Below are positions 17,430-25,479 of a DNA stretch of 64,000 bases, in pieces. Position 1 is the first letter of the stretch. Every line of letters starts with the position of its first letter. The notes under the pieces are model-generated. The model saw only the letters and a program-made list of their open reading frames with translations. It was not told the DNA's origin and ran no database searches. The stretch is from UBA11612 sp965228575 (lineage in GTDB: Bacteria; Pseudomonadota; Alphaproteobacteria; Rhodospirillales; Rhodospirillaceae). The stretch covers positions 145,458-209,457 of the forward strand of contig CBDDHW010000067.1 of NCBI GenBank assembly GCA_965228575.1, given 5' to 3'. Made by a program: the position numbers and the translations under genes.

Positions 17430-18005
17430 TTATTTTTTGAAAGCCAACGTCACTGTACCAATTTCAATACCAAATTTTGACACCTTGGCCCGATTCAGCA
17501 TCACACCGTCCGGCTGAAGATACATGCGATCGTCAAAATGCACTTTATATGTGCGACCACCGACCTTTAGGTTGAAGTCGTATTCCCATCTTAAAGCATT
17601 GCCGCGCCGCGTGCCGACTGCATGGCCGATAACACCGTCTGCGGTTCCGCGATAATTAAATTCGTCTACTTTTTCGATGCGCCATATACGCGTTTCTTTC
17701 TCGCCATCTGAGTATTGAAAGCGTTCGTCGAGGGTGAGGACTCCATCGTCCCACGTTCCGTAAATATCGACGGTAAACTGCCGGCGCAGAGTGCCGAACC
17801 GGTCCTCGAACACCCCCCAAGCTTCAATATACCCATTGAAGTACTCTTCGATAACGAGCTCCGGATGATCTATTGCGTGGTTTTCAAGGGACATAGACGT
17901 GCACCCGGCGAGCATGAAGGTGATCATTGAGGCCCAAAATATTTTTAAGAGACGGGATCTCAACTGCAGGGCCTCCTTCTGCTTTTTCCAAGATTCGAGC
18001 TTCAA
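17430..18005 (-). CDS. DUF3833-family lipoprotein
   Basis: Predicted lipoprotein of 191 aa. Residues 17-35 form a hydrophobic signal ending at LAGC, which is a lipobox. The rest matches the DUF3833 pattern: a LVIEEYFNGYIEAWGVFEDRFG segment, then beta-rich repeats (LDERFQYSDGEKETRIWRIEK, RGNALRWEYDFNL, MYLQPDGVMLNRAKVSKFGI). Function is unknown for the family. The gene begins 18 bp downstream of the SDR gene stop, so the two are almost certainly co-transcribed. In other bacteria DUF3833 genes also occur beside SDRs, which supports a joint role without defining it. Confidence 0.8.
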   Translation of the reverse strand: MKLESWKKQKEALQLRSRLLKIFWASMITFMLAGCTSMSLENHAIDHPELVIEEYFNGYIEAWGVFEDRFGTLRRQFTVDIYGTWDDGVLTLDERFQYSDGEKETRIWRIEKVDEFNYRGTADGVIGHAVGTRRGNALRWEYDFNLKVGGRTYKVHFDDRMYLQPDGVMLNRAKVSKFGIEIGTVTLAFKK

Positions 18006-18023
18006 TTTTTTGGATGGCGAACA

Positions 18024-18800
18024 TCAGAACGGTATTTTCATTCCGTCCCATGCGAATAAGCATCCGGAATCGTCCGGCGTAAGTGCATCGATAACCTTGA
18101 TCAAATGTTCGGCTGAATTAAGCGGGGACTTTAATTTGTTTTTCGCCACATTTCGTTGAAAGGGTTTTGAGAGATCGGTGTCCACAGTGCCAGGATGGAG
18201 AGCGGCGCAAATCGCTGCGGGGTTTTTCCGTGCAAGTTCTATCGAAAACGTACGGACCAGCATGTTTAGGGCAGCTTTAGAGGCGCGGTAACTGTGCCAG
18301 CCGCCTAGATAATTGTCTTCAATGCTTCCGACGCGCGCAGATAATGCGGCGAATACAGATTTTTTGCGCGTTGATAACAACGGTAGAAAATGTTTAGCGA
18401 CCAGGGCTGGGCCGATCGCGTTTATTCTGTAAACGTAATCCAGGGCGTTCGCATCTAAGGCACGCCAGGTTCTTTCCGGTTGTACCTGCGCCCCCCGGTG
18501 AAGGACCCCGGCTGCAACAATCACTAAATCAAGGGTTTTAAGCTCGTCTTCAATACATCTCGCCGCAGCTTCGATAGATCCTTCATCCTCCAAATCTAAG
18601 TGAAGGGATAAGATGTTAGCAGCGTGTTCGTTGGAAGGCCGCCGCGATAACGAGACAACACGTGCCACGTTTTCGGTGTCAGCAAGCCTCTCAACCAGGG
18701 CTCGCCCCAAACCTCCAGACGCCCCGACAACCGCGACATTGATATCCGAGCCGAAAGAACCCAGCGCCGGATGTGTTGATTTGCCTAGGGAATCGAGCAT
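18024..18800 (-). CDS. Short-chain dehydrogenase (CsgA-like SDR)
   Basis: SDR of 258 aa. The glycine-rich cofactor site is VVGASGGLG (near residue 25), a VAAG motif replaces NNAG, and the catalytic tyrosine-lysine pair is in YRASKAALN, with the serine in FAALSARVG. The C-terminus contains LHPGTVDTDLSKPF. The overall layout resembles the bacterial C-factor-like SDRs. It is the first gene of a two-gene unit with the DUF3833 lipoprotein. A KSPLNSAEH region replaces the substrate-binding loop seen in ketoacyl reductases, so activity on fatty-acid synthesis intermediates is unlikely. Substrate unknown. Confidence 0.8.
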   Translation of the reverse strand: MLDSLGKSTHPALGSFGSDINVAVVGASGGLGRALVERLADTENVARVVSLSRRPSNEHAANILSLHLDLEDEGSIEAAARCIEDELKTLDLVIVAAGVLHRGAQVQPERTWRALDANALDYVYRINAIGPALVAKHFLPLLSTRKKSVFAALSARVGSIEDNYLGGWHSYRASKAALNMLVRTFSIELARKNPAAICAALHPGTVDTDLSKPFQRNVAKNKLKSPLNSAEHLIKVIDALTPDDSGCLFAWDGMKIPF

Positions 18801-19116
18801 TTTGATACCTGGATGGCATGCCCGGGGACGGATATGCCTTGAGATTAACGATATTGGTTTCTACGGGGGGCTTCGGACATTAGATCAGTGCAGGTGAGGA
18901 ATTGGGCCCATTTTTGCCCGATGTGATCCACTACGCGATCAGCGGCGTACAAACATCAACAAAAGGCAAATACACAATGCTCGTGTGCGCGGGATGCCCG
19001 TCCCCTCCGGCAATTCCGAAGCCTTTTGCAGGAGCCGCCAGTTCGCTTCACTCCTCCTCCCCCTCGCGAAAGCGGATTGGCGGCTCCACGCTTCTTTGAG
19101 AAGACATACTTAAGCC
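18801..19116. other. Intergenic region between divergent genes
   Basis: This 316-bp gap lies between the start of the minus-strand SDR and the start of the plus-strand MipA/OmpV gene, so it must hold both promoters. I see no strong -35/-10 pair, no terminator and no gene of convincing composition. The segment near 18,990-19,060 is C-rich. Confidence 0.5.
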
Positions 19117-19998
19117 ATGGTACTAACGACAAAGCGAACCAACAGACCTATGGTTATCACTCAGCGCCTATTGATTGTCCTGGTCGCGCTCTACGGTGCG
19201 AGCTTTTCGAGTGCGGCGATTGGGCAACCTAGAGGAACCGAAAACGCTTGGGAGCTCTCATTGGGTGGAGGGTTTCTGGCGTCGCCAATCTTTGAAGGTG
19301 CGAAGTCTTATCAGGTCTCAGCTCTGCCGTCGGTGCGACTCAAGTATAAGGACATTTTTTTCGCATCTATAGAAGAAGGTGTGGGAGCGAACTTGTTGTC
19401 CTCCGAAAACTGGCGCGTGGGCCCTCTGGTTCGCGTCGCATTTCCGCGCGATGAAGACGGGGGATCGAGCCCGTTTCGCATCGCTGGCAAGACAACAACG
19501 GCCCTTCAGGGTTTAGGGGATGTGTCAGCGACGCCAGAGCCAGGCGTATTTTTAGAGTATCAATGGCACGAGGGCTGGTCCGCACGGATTGAGGGGCGGC
19601 ACGGCATTGGCGGCCACAGTGGAGCCGTCGGATCTGTGGGGGTTGCGTACTCTAAGTCACTGCGGCCCGGCGGGCGCGCTGGAGGACCCCCAACGATTTT
19701 GTCGATAGGGGTGAGTACGTCTTTTGTAAGCGATAAATATGTTCAGTCTTATTTTGGCGTGACGCCGACACAGGCTCTTAATTCGGGTTTGTCCGAATTC
19801 GATGCGAAAGGCGGACTGCACTCCTATGGAGCCAATGCCTTAGCCGTTATACCAATCGCGCGGAATGTTTCGTTGACAGCTCTTGCGAACGTATCACGCC
19901 TTGCCGGCGATGCGGGGCGGTCGCCCTTGGTTCAGGAGCGGGGCACCAAGACTCAAGCGACCGTGGGTTTGTTCGCCACCTATAGATTTGGGTGGTGA
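19117..19998 (+). CDS. MipA/OmpV family outer membrane protein
   Basis: Predicted outer-membrane beta-barrel of 293 aa. A signal peptide follows a short basic lead: residues 12-36 include ITQRLLIVLVALYGASFSSAAIGQ. The mature protein shows the family pattern of alternating polar/hydrophobic strands ending in aromatic residues (WELSLGGGFLASPIFEGAKSYQVSALPSVRLKYKD, AYSKSLR, ATYRFGW at the C-terminus, with final tryptophan). MipA/OmpV proteins act in scaffolding of murein enzymes or as general porins. I kept the ATG at 19117 because GAGAAG precedes it; an ATG at 19150 is in frame. Confidence 0.85.
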   Translation: MVLTTKRTNRPMVITQRLLIVLVALYGASFSSAAIGQPRGTENAWELSLGGGFLASPIFEGAKSYQVSALPSVRLKYKDIFFASIEEGVGANLLSSENWRVGPLVRVAFPRDEDGGSSPFRIAGKTTTALQGLGDVSATPEPGVFLEYQWHEGWSARIEGRHGIGGHSGAVGSVGVAYSKSLRPGGRAGGPPTILSIGVSTSFVSDKYVQSYFGVTPTQALNSGLSEFDAKGGLHSYGANALAVIPIARNVSLTALANVSRLAGDAGRSPLVQERGTKTQATVGLFATYRFGW

Positions 19999-20118
19999 CA
20001 TAGGGGCTCCGAATACTTCCCAATCTGCCCAGCTTTAAATTCGCGCTAGCACTTTAATACTCCGAGAGAGACTTCCGACCCAGGTAAAGCCCGAATCCCA
20101 AAAACTTCCAATTTTTAC

Positions 20119-20135
20119 ATTAGAATCATTCTTAA
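20119..20135. promoter_or_regulatory. Fur-family (PerR/Irr-like) operator, upstream copy
   Basis: ATTAGAATCATTCTTAA is a near-palindrome ending six bases before the -35 element of katG. It differs at a few positions from the better copy at 20173-20189. Both fit the 7-1-7 inverted repeat of Fur-family regulators, and the second one exactly matches the iron-control-element consensus of Irr. Confidence 0.65.
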
Positions 20136-20140
20136 TTGTG

Positions 20141-20169
20141 TTGACAACGGCGCGGCGCCCAAATATTTT
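20141..20169 (+). promoter_or_regulatory. katG promoter
   Basis: TTGACA at 20141-20146 and TATTTT at 20164-20169 are separated by exactly 17 bp, a good vegetative sigma-70-type promoter. Operators flank it on both sides, and the transcription start would fall in or just before the downstream operator, about 110 bp from the katG ATG. Confidence 0.65.
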
Positions 20170-20172
20170 CCT

Positions 20173-20189
20173 TTTAGAATGGTTCTAAA
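20173..20189. promoter_or_regulatory. Fur-family (Irr box) operator, downstream copy
   Basis: TTTAGAATGGTTCTAAA fits the Irr iron-control-element consensus (TTTRGAAYNRTTCTAAA) at every position, and it also reads as a 7-1-7 PerR-like repeat. It covers the predicted start of katG transcription, so a bound protein would block initiation. Which Fur-family protein binds it cannot be decided here. Confidence 0.7.
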
Positions 20190-20289
20190 TTAATGGAAGC
20201 GGGAATTTGACCCCCGAGTTTGGGTGCCAATCCCTCCAGGGTCACGTTACTGCGACCTGATTAAACATATAAATATCAAGGAGTTAACT

Positions 20290-22608
20290 ATGTCCACGCC
20301 TTCTCAATGCCCCTTTTCAATGGGACAGCCTTCAACCAGCCGCCGCGGTATGCTTGCCGGTACGACAATGCTCGCGGCGGCCGCGGCGACAACTCCCTTG
20401 AGAGCGGCCGCGCAATCCCGCGAGGCGCCCGTTAGCCCAGTGGGCTCGTCAATGGGCTCGACCGCTGACGGTGGGCACTCGAACACCGATTGGTGGCCGG
20501 GTCAGGTCAATCTCAACATTTTGCATCAGCATTCGCCCGCGTCGAACCCTATGGACGGAGATTTCGAGTACGCGGCTGCGTTCAACGGATTGGACTTCGC
20601 GGCGCTCAAACAAGACTTGCGCGATCTCATGACAGACTCGCAAGATTGGTGGCCAGCGGACTGGGGTCATTACGGCGGTCTTTTTATTCGCATGGCCTGG
20701 CATAGTGCGGGCACATACCGTACAGGTGACGGCCGTGGAGGTAGTGGCACCGGCAATCAGCGTTTCGCGCCGGTGAACAGTTGGCCGGACAACGGAAACT
20801 TGGATAAAGCGCGCCGTCTGCTTTGGCCGATCAAACAGAAGTACGGCAATCGAATTTCCTGGGCCGACTTGATGATTCTTGCGGGCAACGTCGCCATGGA
20901 AACCATGGGTTTTAAAACTTTTGGTTTTGGCGGCGGCCGGGAAGACATCTGGCAACCTGAGGAAGATATCTATTGGGGTGCGGAATCAGAATGGCTTGGC
21001 AATACGCGTTATTCCGGTGACCGCGAATTAGAAAACCCGCTGGCTGCGGTGCAGATGGGATTGATTTACGTAAACCCGGAAGGTCCAGATGGAAAACCCG
21101 ATCCCGTAGCTTCAGGACGCGACGTGCGTGAGACCTTTGGGCGCATGGGCATGAACGATGAGGAGACCGTCGCCCTTGTTGCTGGAGGGCACACCTTCGG
21201 CAAAGCGCACGGCGCGGGTGATCCAAAACTTGTGGGCCCCGAGCCAGAAGCGGCGCCTATCGAAGAACAAGGATTAGGTTGGAAGAACAAGCTTGGAACC
21301 GGCAAGGGCGTGCATACGACGACGAGCGGCATTGAGGGCGCATGGAAACCCAATCCCACAAAATGGGACAATGGATACTTCGACATGCTGTTCGGCTATG
21401 AGTGGGAGCTCACCAAGAGTCCTGCGGGCGCACATCAATGGGTGCCGAAAGACCTTAAACCCGAACATCTGATTCCGGACGCGCACGATCCGTCAGAAAA
21501 ATATCCGCCAATGATGACAACAGCCGATCTGTCGCTTCGGTTTGATCCGATTTACGAGAAAATTTCGCGGCGGTTTCACAAGGATCCGGATGCGTTTGCA
21601 GATGCCTTCGCGCGGGCTTGGTTTAAACTCACTCACCGCGATATGGGCCCAAAGGCGCGTTACCTTGGACCCGAAGTTCCCGCGGAGGACCTGATTTGGC
21701 AGGACCCTGTTCCGGTCGTGAATCATCCCTTGATCGATGACAAGGACATTTCGGAATTGAAATCGAGAATCCTCGCGAGCGGGTTGTCGGTGAGCGAGTT
21801 GGTGTCCACGGCCTGGGCGTCGGCCTCAACGTTCCGTGGTTCTGACAATCGTGGCGGCGCGAATGGGGCGCGCATTCGTCTTGCTCCCCAGAAAGATTGG
21901 GAGGCCAATCAGCCATCACAACTTTCGAAGGTGTTGAAGACTCTTGAAGATATTCAAAATGACTTTAACGGCGCTGCGAGTGGTGGAAAGAAGGTCTCGA
22001 TCGCTGACCTCATCGTCTTGGGCGGAAGTGTGGGTATTGAAAAAGCCGCCGCAAATTCCGGTCAGTCTATCGAGGTTCCCTTCACGCCCGGCCGAACCGA
22101 TGCATCCCAGGATCAAACCGATGTCGAAGGTTTTGAGGTGTTGGAGCCTGAGGCTGACGGGTTCCGTAACTATCAAAAGCAAACCTATAAGGTCCCTGCG
22201 GAAAACATGTTGGTCGACAAAGCGCAGTTGTTGACGCTCAGCGCGCCGGAGATGACAGCGCTCCTAGGGGGATTGCGTGTCCTAGGGGCCAATGTCGGGG
22301 GTGCGAAACACGGAGTGTTCACCAAGCGCGAAGGTCAATTGACGAATGACTTCTTCGTCAATCTTCTCAGCATGGACACGACGTGGGCGCCGGCGTCTGA
22401 TGCGGGTGAGGTGTTCGAAGGCCGCGACCGCAAAACCGGCGAGGTGAAGTGGACTGGAACGCGAGTAGATTTGATCTTTGGATCAAACTCTCAATTGCGA
22501 GCCTTGAGCGAGGTTTATGCGCAGAGCGATGCCAACGAAAAGTTCACGCGCGACTTTGTGGCGGCTTGGACCAAAGTCATGAATCTGGACCGCTTCGATC
22601 TCGTGTAA
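20290..22608 (+). CDS. katG: Catalase-peroxidase KatG with Tat signal
   Basis: Haem catalase-peroxidase of 772 aa that destroys hydrogen peroxide. The distal site Trp/Arg/His is in IRMAWHSAGTYRT and the proximal histidine in AGGHTFGKAHG; the second half is the usual non-haem duplicate. I chose the ATG at 20290, which has AAGGAG seven bases upstream; an upstream in-frame start at 20224 has none. The first 45 residues read as a twin-arginine signal: TSRRGMLAG, then an alanine-rich hydrophobic stretch and AAAQS. Most KatG enzymes are cytoplasmic, so this one is probably exported folded to the periplasm. Expression looks controlled by the paired Fur-family operators. Confidence 0.95.
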   Translation: MSTPSQCPFSMGQPSTSRRGMLAGTTMLAAAAATTPLRAAAQSREAPVSPVGSSMGSTADGGHSNTDWWPGQVNLNILHQHSPASNPMDGDFEYAAAFNGLDFAALKQDLRDLMTDSQDWWPADWGHYGGLFIRMAWHSAGTYRTGDGRGGSGTGNQRFAPVNSWPDNGNLDKARRLLWPIKQKYGNRISWADLMILAGNVAMETMGFKTFGFGGGREDIWQPEEDIYWGAESEWLGNTRYSGDRELENPLAAVQMGLIYVNPEGPDGKPDPVASGRDVRETFGRMGMNDEETVALVAGGHTFGKAHGAGDPKLVGPEPEAAPIEEQGLGWKNKLGTGKGVHTTTSGIEGAWKPNPTKWDNGYFDMLFGYEWELTKSPAGAHQWVPKDLKPEHLIPDAHDPSEKYPPMMTTADLSLRFDPIYEKISRRFHKDPDAFADAFARAWFKLTHRDMGPKARYLGPEVPAEDLIWQDPVPVVNHPLIDDKDISELKSRILASGLSVSELVSTAWASASTFRGSDNRGGANGARIRLAPQKDWEANQPSQLSKVLKTLEDIQNDFNGAASGGKKVSIADLIVLGGSVGIEKAAANSGQSIEVPFTPGRTDASQDQTDVEGFEVLEPEADGFRNYQKQTYKVPAENMLVDKAQLLTLSAPEMTALLGGLRVLGANVGGAKHGVFTKREGQLTNDFFVNLLSMDTTWAPASDAGEVFEGRDRKTGEVKWTGTRVDLIFGSNSQLRALSEVYAQSDANEKFTRDFVAAWTKVMNLDRFDLV

Positions 22609-22652
22609 CCGGCGCCGCTAGTCCGGAGCCCTTGGCTTAGTGAGCTTAGAAA

Positions 22653-22676
22653 CCCCCGCGCCAATAGGCGTGGGGG
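22653..22676. terminator. GC-rich hairpin after katG
   Basis: CCCCCGCGCC and GGCGTGGGGG pair around an AATA loop with one G-U wobble. It begins 44 bp after the katG stop and 72 bp before the converging pseudogene stop. There is no T-run, so termination would rest on stem stability. Its arms resemble those of the hairpin at 29,091-29,115. Confidence 0.6.
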
Positions 22677-22748
22677 TACTGATATCTTTATGGGGAAAAA
22701 ATTTTGGCTGACAATGCTGGTCGTGTCAGCTCGTGACTAATATTTATA

Positions 22749-23711
22749 TCAACCACTGACTTTCCGCTCGACCAAATAGTCTTCGAGCACGAGGAAATCG
22801 AAACGTCCATCAAGCAACATTTTTACTGCATCTTCTGGAAACTCGGCGATCGGTTCACCTGGTCCATTCATTGAGGTGTTTAAAACGACCGCACAGCCGG
22901 TGATGTCGTAAAACCTACTGATCATTTCGTAATACCCACCGCAGTCTTTGGTAACGGTCTGAACCCGTGCCGTATTATCCACGTGAGCTATGGCCGATAC
23001 ACCATCTTGAATCACATCGGCGGTGAACATCATGAACGGCGAGTCTTCGGGCAATCCTGCGAACCACTCAGACGCATGTTCCCGAAGAACTGAAGGTGCA
23101 AGTGGACGCCATATTTCTCGCCCCTTTATCTCGTTGACACGATGCCACGTTTCCTTTTGCCGTGGGTCCGCCACAATAGATCGGTGCCCCAAAGCCCGCG
23201 GGCCCACCTCCGATCTTCCTTCAAACCATCCTGCTACTTCTCCTTGCGATATCCGATTAGCTGCCAATGACGGGATGTTATCGGGTGAGGAAAATTCAAT
23301 GTGATCAGAAAAAGATTCAAGCGTGGATTCGATTTCGTGTTCACGCAGGGGAAGCCCTAGATACGGCAGACCTCGCTCGAGAGGATCTAGAATTGCACGT
23401 AGATTTCCCATCAAGTTGTGGTACGCCCAAAGCGCGGCTCCAACTGGCAACCCGCCGTCGTCACATGCGGGCTCAACAAATACATTGCGAAAAACAGTGT
23501 TCGTAGCAATGCGCGAATTTGTCGGGCAGTTGAGCATACAACCACCAGAGAGGCACAACTTGTCGGTAGGATGGTCAATGCGCGCTAAAATTTTTTCAAG
23601 TTGTTCGACAGCAACCATCATTGTCTCTTCAAACAAATGTTGCGTGCTTTGTGCTACATCTGAGTTGACAGGAGATGTCATACGGTCGTGAACGCCTAAA
23701 TCCGCCAGCGC
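22749..23711 (-). pseudogene. Truncated carbamoyltransferase (NodU/CmcH family), C-terminal half
   Basis: About 320 residues match the C-terminal half of the NodU/CmcH/TobZ carbamoyltransferase family, whose members are usually near 570-610 aa and transfer a carbamoyl group to sugars or antibiotics. Visible are KLCLSGGCMLNCPTNSRI, PACDDGGLPVGAALWAY, EVGPRALGHRSIVADPR and VLNTSMNGPGEPIAEFPEDA. The N-terminal Kae1-like half is missing. Family homology continues upstream of the first ATG (23681) as ALADLGVHDR, then meets a TGA. Nothing of the N-terminal half is seen upstream, so a deletion or rearrangement near 23,715 is likely. It could still be translated, but not as a working enzyme. Confidence 0.75.
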
Positions 23712-23822
23712 TCACAGATGACGAAAAGAAAGACTCGTCATCTGTTGAAAACTCAAGGCAAATCTATATCCGTTGTATTGGTGCCTGGGAGTAAAAATCT
23801 CCGAGGAGACCAACGCTGCGGC

Positions 23823-24371
23823 CTAAGGTTCGAGAAGGCGCCAAGCGGGTTTCTCTGCGTCGGCCGCTTTGTCCTCGACCGTCTCGTAGTAGAGACCTTC
23901 GGGAAGTTCTAACTGGGGATTATTGGACATCCTCACGAAGAATTCGTACATCGATATTGCGTCATTGTACCAACCTTCGCGCAACCCTTCACCTCGGGGG
24001 GTGTTCGCTAGGTCTGCGAAAAAAGTGTACACCGGATATCCCTTGTATGCCCATTGTCGCTCTCCGTCGTTCCGAAGAACCACCGTCCAATTTCCCACCG
24101 TATCGTCGTGCTCATCGGCCCGCACAAAAGGCCAGACAGCGGTACATGCCCGATCGTCGCAATTGGTTACTCCAGGCTCATCGCCTTCAAAAATGTAAAG
24201 CGGTAGCGAATTGGGAAAGGACTTAAAGATCCAACTGCCGTCCGATTCTTGAGACAGCGCGACCTCTCCCGGATGCTCTAATTGTTCGGGTGGCTCACTG
24301 GCGGCCAATGCGGATACAGCAGTTAGAGACAAAATTGTACTGGCGAGCAGTGCGGGGATGGTCGTGTGCAT
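23823..24371 (-). CDS. Secreted repeat protein (Lipoprotein_15-like)
   Basis: Exported protein of about 182 aa. A signal peptide (MHTTIPALLASTILSLTAVSALAA) ends near residue 24. The mature part has two related copies of a short beta repeat: one holds LPLYIFEGDEPGVTNCDDRACTAVWPF, the other RQWAYKGYPVYTFFADLANTPRGEG. Such YIF/YTF-D and CxxxCxxxWP features are typical of the secreted repeat family of unknown function (COG4315-like). An in-frame start ten codons upstream (24401) would spoil the signal, so I prefer 24371. No function is proposed. Confidence 0.7.
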   Translation of the reverse strand: MHTTIPALLASTILSLTAVSALAASEPPEQLEHPGEVALSQESDGSWIFKSFPNSLPLYIFEGDEPGVTNCDDRACTAVWPFVRADEHDDTVGNWTVVLRNDGERQWAYKGYPVYTFFADLANTPRGEGLREGWYNDAISMYEFFVRMSNNPQLELPEGLYYETVEDKAADAEKPAWRLLEP

Positions 24372-24504
24372 GACGAATTCTCCAATGACGCAGGTGTCCA
24401 ATAACGCGATTACAATTTCAGTCTTCCAAAAGCCTATGCGCCTACCTGGGTCTTGTCTAGCTCGGGGAGGCGGGTTCGGGTGTTTTGCGATAAAAAATCT
24501 GTCG

Positions 24505-25365
24505 CTATGAACCAGGACCGATAAACTCTCTGATTTGCCTCACGGCATACTCGACTTTCATGTCAAACCCACGTTTTCCGAGCTCCGCACTGGAACGGCG
24601 CGCGTCGCCGAAAATGCCGTTGTTTACGCCGTCTGCCGGAGCTTGCAGGCCCTGACCTGGCTCGGGCACCGGATCACCAACGGCGTTTGGTAACAACTCG
24701 CTACGCACCCATTCTTCGCCGCCCAGATACATCATCATTGACGTGTCTGCGATCGCGCCATGGGCGCCCGGTGGATAACCGTTTTCCACCAACCATTCAG
24801 TGAAATCGCTGTTGGCAGCCCGATAAACCCGATCGCCATAAAAAACGCGAATGCCTTGGTCCGCATATTTGGCATTTAGTACATCGGCCGCATTTATGTA
24901 GGCATTGGGCTGCCCACCACCGTGATCGCCCATAAGTACGACATTCTTGAATCCCGTGATTATCGCTTGTTCCGCAATTCGGATTAGCACTGTCTCTAAA
25001 ATTTCTGGTGTCAGACCAATTGTGCCCGGCAAGTCTGGGTCCGCATTGTTCGGCGTGAAAGGAAGTACCGGCATCGCGATAGCATTACCGAGTTTTAGGG
25101 CTATTTCTTTGACGATAGCACGGCCCATCATATTGTGGCCGCCGTTGGCATTTTGGGGTCCGCGTTGCTCGGTTCCCCCCGTATAAAACAGCGCGGTTGT
25201 TTTTCCCGCGGCGAGTGCGTCTTGAACCTCTGGCCATGTCATACGGCCAAACTCGACAAGGGGCTCTTCTGTATCGGCGGCGAATGCGGGCGACTGCGAA
25301 ATAGGCGGGCCCTGTACAAGCGTACCGATGATCAGCGCGACCATTAAAGTTGAAATTTTGTTCAT
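24505..25365 (-). CDS. Creatininase-family amidohydrolase, exported
   Basis: 286 aa with a signal peptide (residues 1-30, cleavage near AFA-AD) and a creatininase-type metal amidohydrolase fold. Recognisable pieces are FYTGGTEQRGPQNANGGHN, the GTIGL stretch, VVLMGDHGGGQPN, and HGAIADTSMMMYL. These follow the family order (GxTEQHGPHLP, GNHGGN, AGEXETS), though the first motif has Arg and Gln where most members have two His, so metal binding may differ. Substrate unknown; the family acts on creatinine, mycofactocin precursor or riboflavin intermediates. An exported member is unusual. Confidence 0.75.
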   Translation of the reverse strand: MNKISTLMVALIIGTLVQGPPISQSPAFAADTEEPLVEFGRMTWPEVQDALAAGKTTALFYTGGTEQRGPQNANGGHNMMGRAIVKEIALKLGNAIAMPVLPFTPNNADPDLPGTIGLTPEILETVLIRIAEQAIITGFKNVVLMGDHGGGQPNAYINAADVLNAKYADQGIRVFYGDRVYRAANSDFTEWLVENGYPPGAHGAIADTSMMMYLGGEEWVRSELLPNAVGDPVPEPGQGLQAPADGVNNGIFGDARRSSAELGKRGFDMKVEYAVRQIREFIGPGS

Positions 25366-25479
25366 CTCTTACCTCCCAATGACATCCTGCGGATAGAGCC
25401 AGCAACGCTTGCGTGGCCGCGAACCAGACGCCTAAAATACGACTGGCAGCAGACACAATACAGAATTTAAGAATACTAA

